Of a stretch of 6,292 nt of DNA, positions 1 to 6,292 are shown one piece after another. Numbering within the stretch: position 1 is the first letter of the stretch; every line of letters starts with the position of its first letter. Under the pieces are notes generated by a model, which searched no databases, was not told the origin of the DNA, and saw nothing but the letters and a program-made list of their open reading frames with translations. The translations under genes and the position numbers were made by a program. Source of the DNA: CAIOSQ01 sp044359885 (GTDB lineage: Bacteria; Pseudomonadota; Alphaproteobacteria; CACIAM-22H2); contig JBIKLI010000262.1 of the NCBI GenBank assembly GCA_044359885.1, positions 1 to 6,292 on the forward strand, read 5' to 3'.

Positions 1-187
1 CGACGTCGTCGGCAGTCTCGGCCACAAGGTGGCGGGGACGGTGTCGGCGCGGCTGGGCGTGGGGCTGTTCGCGGCGACGCGCGTCGCGCGGCTGGGGCTC
101 GCCACCACCGCCGCCTGCCGGCCGCTGCCCTTCCTCGCCGAGAAGCCGTCGCTGACCCGGATCCTGCGCGCGGCGATCGGCGGCTGA
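1..187 (+). CDS. YcjF/DUF697-family membrane protein, C-terminal fragment (5' end outside window)
   Basis: Only the last 61 codons are present, read from base 2 and ending at TGA 185-187. The visible end contains a conserved-looking ARLG...CRPLPF segment (ARLG at residues 28-31 falls in an alanine- and glycine-rich helical stretch, CRPLPF at 39-44) followed by a short KPSLTRIL tail. From memory, E. coli YcjF and the TIGR01620/DUF697 proteins end in the same pattern, in which a TARLG helix leads into CRPLPF or CRPLPW and a short basic tail. Members are inner-membrane proteins of poorly known function, often found beside the GTPase-like YcjX and linked to envelope stress. Whether ycjX lies upstream cannot be seen here. 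The gene converges on the small membrane protein gene at 204-626, with 16 bp between the two stop codons. The family call rests on a short motif only. Confidence 0.6.
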   Translation, partial: DVVGSLGHKVAGTVSARLGVGLFAATRVARLGLATTAACRPLPFLAEKPSLTRILRAAIGG

Positions 188-200
188 GCGCCGCCGGCGC
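188..200. terminator. Small GC hairpin between convergent genes
   Basis: Between the two converging stop codons the sequence is GCGCC-GCC-GGCGC, a perfect 5-bp stem (188-192 with 196-200) and a 3-base loop. It could help end transcription from both sides. There is no T-tract on either strand, and a 5-bp stem is common by chance in DNA this GC-rich, so it is only a candidate. Confidence 0.25.
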
Positions 201-203
201 AGG

Positions 204-626
204 TCAGCGCTGGTCGCCGGGCGGCGGCAGCCCGTCGCGCGGCGGCGTGACGTCCTTCATCCGGGGCGCGTCGCGCCGCGCGTCGATCTCGACGACCTCG
301 ATGTCGACCACGCGTCCGCGGCGCATGCCGGCCATCCGCGTTTCGTCCGTCGCCGCGCCGCGGCGGAAGGCGAGCCAGAGCCCCGCGAGCACCGCCGCGC
401 CGATCGCCCAGATCGCGGCCATCATGCCGAAGCCGATCGCGCGCAGCGCCTCGAGCAGCCCGCCCGCGATCCGCGCGGCCTGGGCGTCGCCGCCGAGCAG
501 CACGCGCAAGGCGAAATCCAGGATCTCCGCGCCGAGCCAGCCGGCGACGAGGATGCCGCCGACCAGCAGCGACCACGCCGCCAGCAGCAGCACGAAGGAT
601 GTCGACAGGCAGCCCCTCGGGCTCAT
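204..626 (-). CDS. Small two-helix membrane protein of unknown function
   Basis: The 140-residue product is not one I recognise. It has a short N-terminal stretch, a first hydrophobic helix at about residues 10-33, an amphipathic middle with GLLEALRAIG around 56-65, and a second hydrophobic helix at about 63-87. The tail of some 50 residues is rich in Arg, Asp and Pro and ends DGLPPPGDQR. The RRG and MRRGR residues just after the second helix suggest, by the positive-inside rule, that both ends are cytoplasmic. The ATG at 626 has only a weak ribosome site (a GGA about 14 bases upstream). The gene starts 31 bp after the acs stop on the same strand, so it may be read from the acs transcript. 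It does not resemble ActP, DUF485 or other acetate-transport partners often found by acs. The coding call rests on uninterrupted length, helix pattern and genome packing. Confidence 0.6.
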   Translation of the reverse strand: MSPRGCLSTSFVLLLAAWSLLVGGILVAGWLGAEILDFALRVLLGGDAQAARIAGGLLEALRAIGFGMMAAIWAIGAAVLAGLWLAFRRGAATDETRMAGMRRGRVVDIEVVEIDARRDAPRMKDVTPPRDGLPPPGDQR

Positions 627-657
627 CGCGGTCGCGCGCGTCCGAGGGGCTTCGCCG

Positions 658-2601
<1,944 letters not shown>

Positions 2602-2610
2602 GGCGGTCTC

Positions 2611-2617
2611 TCCCTTG
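2611..2617 (-). promoter_or_regulatory. acs ribosome binding site
   Basis: On the minus strand the bases just before the acs ATG read AAGGGAGAGACCGCC. The purine-rich AAGGGA core, starting about 10 bases before the start codon, is the clearest Shine-Dalgarno sequence in this part of the window. It fixes the acs start at 2601 rather than at any in-frame codon further upstream. Confidence 0.6.
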
Positions 2618-2631
2618 AATGGCCCCGGAAG

Positions 2632-2648
2632 GAGGCGCCTTGCGCCTC
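2632..2648 (-). other. Perfect 7-bp hairpin in the acs leader
   Basis: GAGGCGC-CTT-GCGCCTC forms a perfect 7-bp inverted repeat with a 3-base loop. If acs is transcribed from the candidate promoter just upstream, this would be a stable hairpin near the 5' end of the mRNA, about 30 bases before the start codon. It could stabilise the message or be a protein-binding site. Nothing links it to a known riboswitch, and chance is not excluded at this GC content. Confidence 0.35.
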
Positions 2649-2664
2649 GTGGACCATGGCTTCT

Positions 2665-2692
2665 CTTAATCCAGGCCCATCCTGGCGCACAA
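2665..2692 (-). promoter_or_regulatory. Candidate acs promoter
   Basis: Read on the minus strand, TTGTGC (2692-2687) and ATTAAG (2670-2665) are separated by 16 bases. They resemble a weak sigma-70-type -35/-10 pair (TTGACA/TATAAT, about 3 matches in each box). This is the only AT-rich patch in the 163-bp acs-tadA spacer, which is the main reason for choosing it. The 16-base interval carries the inverted repeat CCAGG-CCCAT-CCTGG (2671-2685), which might be an operator. A start of transcription near 2658 would give a leader of roughly 55 bases. Confidence 0.3.
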
Positions 2693-2764
2693 GACGCAGC
2701 CGGACGCCCGCCCGGCCGCGAGCGCCATTGACCGCCGGGCCGCCCGGGCCGGAACCTGGGCGCC

Positions 2765-3238
2765 ATGGACGAGGGATTCGACACCGCCATGATGCGCCGT
2801 GCGCTGGACCTGGCGCGCGCCGCCGCGGCGGCCGACGAGGTGCCGGTGGGCGCGGTGCTGGTCGACGCCGGCGGTGCCTTGCTCGCCGAGGCCCATAACC
2901 GCGTCGAGGCCGATCGCGACCCGACCGCGCACGCCGAAATGCTGGCGATCCGCGCCGCCGCGGCCCGGCTGGGCGCCAAGCGCCTGCCGGGCTGCACGCT
3001 CTACGTCACGCTGGAGCCCTGCGCGATGTGCGCGGCGGCGGCGAGCTTCGCGCGGCTGGCGCGCGTGGTCTTCGCCGCCGAGGATCCCAAGGGCGGGGCC
3101 GTGCTGCATGGTCCCCGCTTCTTCGCCCAGCCGACCTGCCATTGGCGTTGCGCGGTCGCCGGCGGCGTCGGCGCCGAGGCGGCGGCAACGCTGCTGCGCG
3201 ACTTCTTTCGGGCTAAGCGCTCGCGCGCCCCCGGCTGA
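2765..3238 (+). CDS. tadA: tRNA-specific adenosine deaminase
   Basis: TadA deaminates the wobble adenosine A34 of tRNA-Arg(ACG) to inosine, so one tRNA can read CGU, CGC and CGA; it is normally essential. The 157-residue protein is a single zinc deaminase domain. HAE at 56-58 gives the zinc histidine and the proton-shuttling glutamate, and PCAMC at 85-89 gives the two zinc cysteines C86 and C89. EVPVGAVLVD (25-34) and AHNR (43-46) are typical substrate-pocket segments. The C-terminal HGPRFFAQPTCH (115-126) and LLRDFF (143-148) match the alphaproteobacterial TadA type. The ATG at 2765 has a poor ribosome site. An in-frame ATG at 2789, 12 bases after GAGGGA, is a possible alternative giving 149 residues and still keeping the whole domain. 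A TTGACC at 2728-2733 might be a -35 box, but I see no matching -10. The gene is divergent from acs. Confidence 0.95.
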   Translation: MDEGFDTAMMRRALDLARAAAAADEVPVGAVLVDAGGALLAEAHNRVEADRDPTAHAEMLAIRAAAARLGAKRLPGCTLYVTLEPCAMCAAAASFARLARVVFAAEDPKGGAVLHGPRFFAQPTCHWRCAVAGGVGAEAAATLLRDFFRAKRSRAPG

Positions 3239-3252
3239 GTCCGATGCCTTCA

Positions 3253-3270
3253 CCCGCGGCCATGCGCGGG
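3253..3270 (+). terminator. Hairpin after tadA, no T-tract
   Basis: CCCGCG (3253-3258) pairs with CGCGGG (3265-3270) across a 6-base loop, starting 14 bases after the tadA stop. It could weaken read-through from tadA into the next gene. The bases after it are GCGCTAGGAA, not T-rich, so it is not a standard intrinsic terminator. The same stretch overlaps a loose promoter-like pair, TTCACC at 3249-3254 and GCTAGG at 3273-3278, whose 18-base gap and poor -10 make it a weak candidate for the downstream gene. Confidence 0.3.
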
Positions 3271-3329
3271 GCGCTAGGAACACCCCCGAAGCCCGCGCTC
3301 GTGCGGCGCTTCCAGACAGGGGGTTTTCC

Positions 3330-3716
3330 ATGACGATTCGCAAGATGCGGGCGGCGGCGGTGGCGCTGGCCGTCTGCCTTCCGGGCCTCGCCCAGGCCCA
3401 GGGTGCGGCACCGGCGGCGATGGAGGGCGCGACGCGCCCGCGCCTGACCCAGGAACAGCGCGACCAGGCGCGCGACCAGGCGCGCCAGCGCTGGCAGGCG
3501 ATGTCGCCCGACGAGCGTCAGAAGGCGCTCGAGGAGCGCCGGGCGCGCCGTGCCGAGGCCGAGGCGCGCATGACGCCCGAGCAGCGCGAACGCGCCGAGG
3601 CTCGCCGCCAGGCGGCGCGCGAGCGATTGGCGCGCATGACGCCCGAGGAGCGGGCGGCGATGCGCCAGCGGGCGGCCGAACGCCGGGCCCAGGCGCGGCC
3701 CGTGGCGACGAACTGA
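3330..3716 (+). CDS. Exported, charged repeat-helix protein (LTxxQ / DUF3106-like)
   Basis: The 128-residue product starts with a clear Sec signal peptide: basic MTIRKMR, a hydrophobic core at about 8-20, and a likely cleavage after AQA at 21-23. The mature part is almost all helix-forming and highly charged. It contains four related units beginning LTQEQR (39), MSPDER (58), MTPEQR (81) and MTPEER (103), each followed by Arg-, Glu- and Ala-rich helix, with spacings of 19, 23 and 22 residues. The first unit fits the LTxxQ motif of Spy/CpxP periplasmic proteins, and the overall look recalls DUF3106 proteins. A periplasmic chaperone or stress role is therefore possible but unproven. There is no cysteine in the mature part and no obvious enzyme motif. 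The ATG at 3330 follows AGGGGG with 7 bases between, a good ribosome site. It lies 91 bp after tadA on the same strand and converges on the MBL hydrolase gene. Confidence 0.82.
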   Translation: MTIRKMRAAAVALAVCLPGLAQAQGAAPAAMEGATRPRLTQEQRDQARDQARQRWQAMSPDERQKALEERRARRAEAEARMTPEQRERAEARRQAARERLARMTPEERAAMRQRAAERRAQARPVATN

Positions 3717-3742
3717 CGGCCGCGCGCCTGGCCGGCCCGGGC
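3717..3742. terminator. Weak inverted repeats between convergent genes
   Basis: The 29-bp gap between the stops at 3716 and 3746 contains CGGCC (3717-3721) pairing with GGCCG (3730-3734) over an 8-base loop, and a GCCCGGGC palindrome (3735-3742). Either could act in both directions as a weak terminator. Neither has a T-tract. Confidence 0.25.
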
Positions 3743-3745
3743 GTC

Positions 3746-4786
3746 TCAGCGGGCGCGGAAGCGGTGGATGCCGTCCGCGCCCGTCTCGCGCCTGGCCCGC
3801 CCTTGCGCCTCGAGGCGATGCAGATGCGCCACCGCTTCGCCCAGCGCCAGACCCATGTTGGCGGCCCCGATCTCGCGCCTGAACAGCAGCGGGAAGCAGC
3901 CGACCGCATGGCGCGGCTCCGCGCGCAGCGCCGCGGCGATCGTCGCCAGATGCGACTCGTGATGGCCACGCAGCGCCGCGATCCGCGCATGGATCCCCAG
4001 ATAGGGCAGCCCATGGGCGGGCAGCACCAGCGTCTCGTCGGCGACCGGCGCGAAGCCGTCGAGCGAGCCCAGGAAATCGGCCAGCGGGTCGCCGAAGGGC
4101 TCGGTGGCCCAGACCGAGACATTGGGCGAGATGCGCGGCAGCAGGATGTCGCCCGCGATCAGCACGCCGAGCTCGGCGCACCACAGGCAGGCATGTTCCG
4201 GGGCGTGGCCGCGTCCGATCACGATGCGCCAGTTTCGCGCGCCGATCGCGAGATCCTGCCCGCCGCGCAACCGCACGAAACGCGCCGGAATCTCCGGGAC
4301 CATCTTTCGGTAGAAGGCGTTGGGCGGAGTGCGATACGCCTCCAGCCCGTCGGCGGGCACGCCGTTGCGGCGATAGAAGTCGAGCTTGGCCGCGATGTCC
4401 GCGTCGCTCGCCGGCGCATGGACGCCGCGCGCGGTCATCCATTCGCCTTCGGTCATCCAGACCTCGGCGCCCCAGCGCGCGGCCAGCCAGGTGGCGCTGC
4501 CGACATGGTCGGGATGGAAATGGGTGACGACGATGCGCGTGACCGGGCGGCCGCCGAGGCGGGTCGCGAAGATCTGGTCCCAGGCCGCGTGCGTCGCCTC
4601 CAGCCCCAGGCCGCAATCGACGATCGTCCAGCCGGCCCCGTCTTCCAGCAGCCAAAGATTGATGTGTTCCGGGGGGAAGGGAACGCGCATGCGCACCCAA
4701 TGCAGCCCCGGCGCCACCTCGGCCGTCATGCCTTCGGCCGGGCCTTCGGCATGGGGATAGGCGAGCGACGCGGCCGCGCCGGTCAC
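3746..4786 (-). CDS. Metallo-beta-lactamase-fold hydrolase with winged-helix-like C-terminus
   Basis: This soluble 346-residue protein has the full metal set of the MBL fold. THFHPDH at 88-94 supplies H89, H91, D93 and H94. H194 (in GRGHAPEH), D213 (in IAGD) and H258 (in LPAHG) complete a two-metal site like that of glyoxalase II and LACTB2-type hydrolases. The strands HINLWLL and WTIVDCG come before the motif, as usual. Residues about 270-346 (GHHESHLATIAAAL, then MGLALGEAVAHLHRLEAQG) look like the small winged-helix domain that follows MBL domains in the LACTB2 group. The substrate is unknown; a thioester or phosphoester is possible. I chose GTG 4786 over ATG 4729 for two reasons. It overlaps the purD stop as GTGA with GGAG 6 bases before it. 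It also keeps the LAYPHAEGPAEG lead-in that I recall from homologues. Expression is probably coupled to purD. Confidence 0.88.
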   Translation of the reverse strand: MTGAAASLAYPHAEGPAEGMTAEVAPGLHWVRMRVPFPPEHINLWLLEDGAGWTIVDCGLGLEATHAAWDQIFATRLGGRPVTRIVVTHFHPDHVGSATWLAARWGAEVWMTEGEWMTARGVHAPASDADIAAKLDFYRRNGVPADGLEAYRTPPNAFYRKMVPEIPARFVRLRGGQDLAIGARNWRIVIGRGHAPEHACLWCAELGVLIAGDILLPRISPNVSVWATEPFGDPLADFLGSLDGFAPVADETLVLPAHGLPYLGIHARIAALRGHHESHLATIAAALRAEPRHAVGCFPLLFRREIGAANMGLALGEAVAHLHRLEAQGRARRETGADGIHRFRAR

Positions 4787-6066
4787 GCGCCGCTCCGGAT
4801 CCGTGCGATCGCGCGCCAGCCGATGTCGCGGCGGCAGAACCCATCCGGCCAGTCGATCCGGTCGATCGCGGCATAGGCCCGTGCCTGGGCGGTCGCGATG
4901 TCGGGTGCGCAGGCGGCGACGGTGAGCACGCGCCCGCCGGTGGCGACCAGCCCGCCGTCGCGGATCGCCGTCCCGGCATGGAACACGACCACGTCGCGCG
5001 ACGCCGCCGCCTCCAGGTTGCGGATCGGCGTGAATTTCGCGTAGGCGCCGGGATAGCCCCTGGCCGCCATCACGACGGCGAGCGAGGCCATCTCGCGCCA
5101 GCGCAGATGGAAATTCGCGAGTTCCCCGTCCGCCGCCGCGATCAGCGCCGGCAGCAGGTCCGACATCAGCCGCGGCATCAGCGCCTGGCATTCGGGATCG
5201 CCGAAGCGGACGTTGAACTCGATCAGCCGCGGGCCGTCCGGCCCGATCATCACGCCGGCGAAGAGCACGCCCTTGAACGCGCGGCCCTCGGCCTTCATGC
5301 CGGCGACGGCGGGCCGCACGATCTCGGCCATGATCCGCTCGGCCATCGCCGCGTCGACCACCGGTGCCGGCGAATAGGCGCCCATGCCGCCGGTGTTCGG
5401 TCCCGTGTCGCCGTCGCCGACCCGCTTGTGGTCCTGCGCCGCGGCCAGCGCCAGCGCATGTTCGCCGTCGCACAGCGCGAAGAAGCTGGCCTCCTCGCCC
5501 GCCAGCATCTCCTCGACGACCAGTTCCGCGCCGGCCTTGCCGAAGGCGCCGTCGACCATCGCCGCATCGATCGCGGCCAGCGCCGCGTCCAGCGTCGTGG
5601 CGACGACGACGCCCTTGCCCGCGGCCAGCCCGTCGGCCTTGACGACGATCGGCGCGCCATGGGCCCGCACATGGGCCCGGGCCGCTTCGGCGTCGCGAAA
5701 CCGGGCGTAGCGCGCCGTCGGAATGCCGTGGCGGGCGCAGAAATCCTTCATGAACCCTTTCGAGCCTTCCAGCGCCGCCGCCGCTGCGCCCGGTCCGAAG
5801 GCCTTGATCCCTGCCGCGCCCAGACGGTCGACCAGGCCGGCGACCAGCGGCTGCTCCGGCCCGACCACGACGAAGTCGATCGCCGCGCGCGCCGCGAAAT
5901 CGACCAGGCCGTCGACGTCCTCGGCGGAGATGGCGACGCATTCGGCCTCGGCGGCGATCCCGGCATTGCCGGGCGCGCAATAGAGCTTCGTGCACAGCGG
6001 CGAGGCGGCGATCGCCCAGCACAGGGCATGCTCGCGGCCGCCGCCGCCGACGACGAGGATTCTCAT
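4783..6066 (-). CDS. purD: Phosphoribosylamine--glycine ligase (GAR synthetase)
   Basis: PurD catalyses the second step of purine synthesis, joining 5-phosphoribosylamine and glycine with ATP to make glycinamide ribonucleotide in the cytoplasm. The 427-residue length is normal for the bacterial enzyme. The N-terminal Rossmann-like domain begins MRILVVGGGGREHAL. The ATP-grasp domain carries VVKADGLAAGKG, with K143 expected at the nucleotide, and the PurD signature GPNTGGMGAYSP at 222-233. EFNVRFGDPECQ (E283 to Q294) should hold magnesium through E283 and N285. The C-terminal domain ends with a GFCRRDIGWRA segment typical of the family. The ATG at 6066 begins the conserved first strand; an AGG about 8 bases upstream is a modest ribosome site. 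The gene is head to head with xseA and its stop overlaps the start of the MBL hydrolase by 4 bases. Nothing is truncated or missing. Confidence 0.97.
   Translation of the reverse strand: MRILVVGGGGREHALCWAIAASPLCTKLYCAPGNAGIAAEAECVAISAEDVDGLVDFAARAAIDFVVVGPEQPLVAGLVDRLGAAGIKAFGPGAAAAALEGSKGFMKDFCARHGIPTARYARFRDAEAARAHVRAHGAPIVVKADGLAAGKGVVVATTLDAALAAIDAAMVDGAFGKAGAELVVEEMLAGEEASFFALCDGEHALALAAAQDHKRVGDGDTGPNTGGMGAYSPAPVVDAAMAERIMAEIVRPAVAGMKAEGRAFKGVLFAGVMIGPDGPRLIEFNVRFGDPECQALMPRLMSDLLPALIAAADGELANFHLRWREMASLAVVMAARGYPGAYAKFTPIRNLEAAASRDVVVFHAGTAIRDGGLVATGGRVLTVAACAPDIATAQARAYAAIDRIDWPDGFCRRDIGWRAIARIRSGA
4790..4797 (-). promoter_or_regulatory. Ribosome binding site inside purD deciding the MBL GTG start
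   Basis: On the minus strand CCGGAGCGGCGC stands directly before the GTG at 4786. GGAG with 6 bases to the start is well placed. It lies inside the last codons of purD, so ribosomes ending purD at the overlapping TGA could restart on the next gene. Confidence 0.5.
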
Positions 6067-6083
6067 TTGTGGCGCCTGATCCG

Positions 6084-6113
6084 TTCCATGGCAGGGGCGG
6101 CGGCTTGTATCAT
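6084..6113 (+). promoter_or_regulatory. Candidate xseA promoter in the purD-xseA spacer
   Basis: TATCAT at 6108-6113 matches five of six bases of a TATAAT -10 box and is the only AT-rich spot in the 71-bp divergent spacer. The upstream partner TTCCAT (6084-6089, 18-base gap) is poor. Transcription would start near 6120, giving xseA a leader of about 18 bases. On the other strand the same patch reads ATGATACAA and could serve purD (TTCCGA, 16 bases, GATACA), also weakly. Confidence 0.3.
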
Positions 6114-6137
6114 GCGCGCGCGGCGGCTCGGAAGGCC

Positions 6138-6292
6138 ATGGCGGAACAAAGGATCGGCAATCTCCCGGAACTGACGGTGTCGGAACTCTCCGGCGCCATC
6201 AAGCGCGCGCTGGAAAGCGGCTTCGAGCGCGTGCGCGTGCGCGGCGAGCTCTCGGGCGTCAAGCGCCCCGCGGCCGGTCATGTCTATTTCGC
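6138..6292 (+). CDS. xseA: Exodeoxyribonuclease VII large subunit, N-terminal fragment (3' end outside window)
   Basis: The first 51 residues are present and run off the window edge. They contain NLPELTVSELSGAIKRALE at about 8-26 and RVRVRGELSG...AAGHVYF at 31-51. These are the start of the N-terminal OB-fold of XseA, which binds single-stranded DNA. With several small XseB subunits, XseA forms exonuclease VII, which degrades single-stranded DNA from both ends during repair. The ATG at 6138 gives an N-terminus of the usual length before the NLPELTVSELS block. The ribosome site GGAAGG ends only 2 bases before the ATG, which is closer than normal. A TTG at 6105 in the same frame is a less likely start. 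The gene is divergent from purD, an arrangement I associate with alphaproteobacteria. The nuclease domain cannot be checked here. Confidence 0.93.
   Translation, partial: MAEQRIGNLPELTVSELSGAIKRALESGFERVRVRGELSGVKRPAAGHVYF

Noticed and set aside
2728..2756. TTGACC near tadA as a full promoter for a leaderless mRNA
   Set aside because: The -35-like box is good, but the bases at the right distance (GGAACC) do not resemble a -10 box.
2799..3329. Upstream extension of the 3330 gene, in frame, overlapping tadA
   Set aside because: The extension is Arg/Pro/Ser-rich and out of frame with the well-supported TadA. The signal peptide and a good ribosome site place the start at 3330.
3764..4876. A 370-codon open frame on the + strand, antisense to the MBL hydrolase
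   Set aside because: The minus strand carries all MBL metal motifs; this frame has no recognisable motif and is a composition shadow.
4978..6174. A 398-codon open frame on the + strand, antisense to purD
   Set aside because: It lies opposite a complete and well-conserved PurD, and its sequence is Arg/His/Gln-rich with no domain. It also runs into the xseA start in the wrong frame.
6063..6281. A 72-codon minus-strand frame opposite xseA ending at the purD start
   Set aside because: Most of it lies antisense to the conserved XseA N-terminus and has no family resemblance. Only its last eight codons are mentioned as a possible minicistron.

Overview
This is a very GC-rich window (around 70% G+C by eye) from a free-living alphaproteobacterium. 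The lineage is inferred from family-level resemblance: the TadA ending in an HGPRFFAQPTCH segment, the Acs and PurD sequence style, and purD lying head to head with xseA. Rhodospirillales or a relative is my best guess, but the sequence alone does not prove it. I see no mobile element, CRISPR array, tRNA, rRNA or phage gene. The content is mostly ordinary chromosomal housekeeping.

Layout, left to right. (1) The last 61 codons of a YcjF/DUF697-type membrane protein on the + strand end at 187. (2) Converging on it from the minus strand are acs (acetyl-CoA synthetase, 658-2601) and a small two-helix membrane protein of unknown function (204-626) 31 bp downstream. (3) A 163-bp divergent spacer (2602-2764) separates acs from tadA (2765-3238, + strand), the tRNA adenosine deaminase. 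(4) Downstream of tadA on the same strand is a small exported protein (3330-3716) built from repeated, highly charged LTxxQ-like helical units. (5) Converging on that gene is a minus-strand pair: purD (4783-6066, purine biosynthesis) followed by a metallo-beta-lactamase-fold hydrolase (3746-4786). The hydrolase start codon overlaps the purD stop as GTGA, so the two are probably translationally coupled. (6) Divergent from purD across 71 bp is the start of xseA (6138 to the window end), the large subunit of exonuclease VII.

The genes serve separate core functions: acetate activation, tRNA wobble editing, purine synthesis and DNA repair. The parts less explained by known biology are the membrane protein behind acs, the repeat-helix exported protein, and the MBL hydrolase coupled to purD. 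Promoter and terminator calls are weak, because the spacers are short and GC-rich and no stem is followed by a clear T-tract. I did not find a convincing new multi-gene system here.
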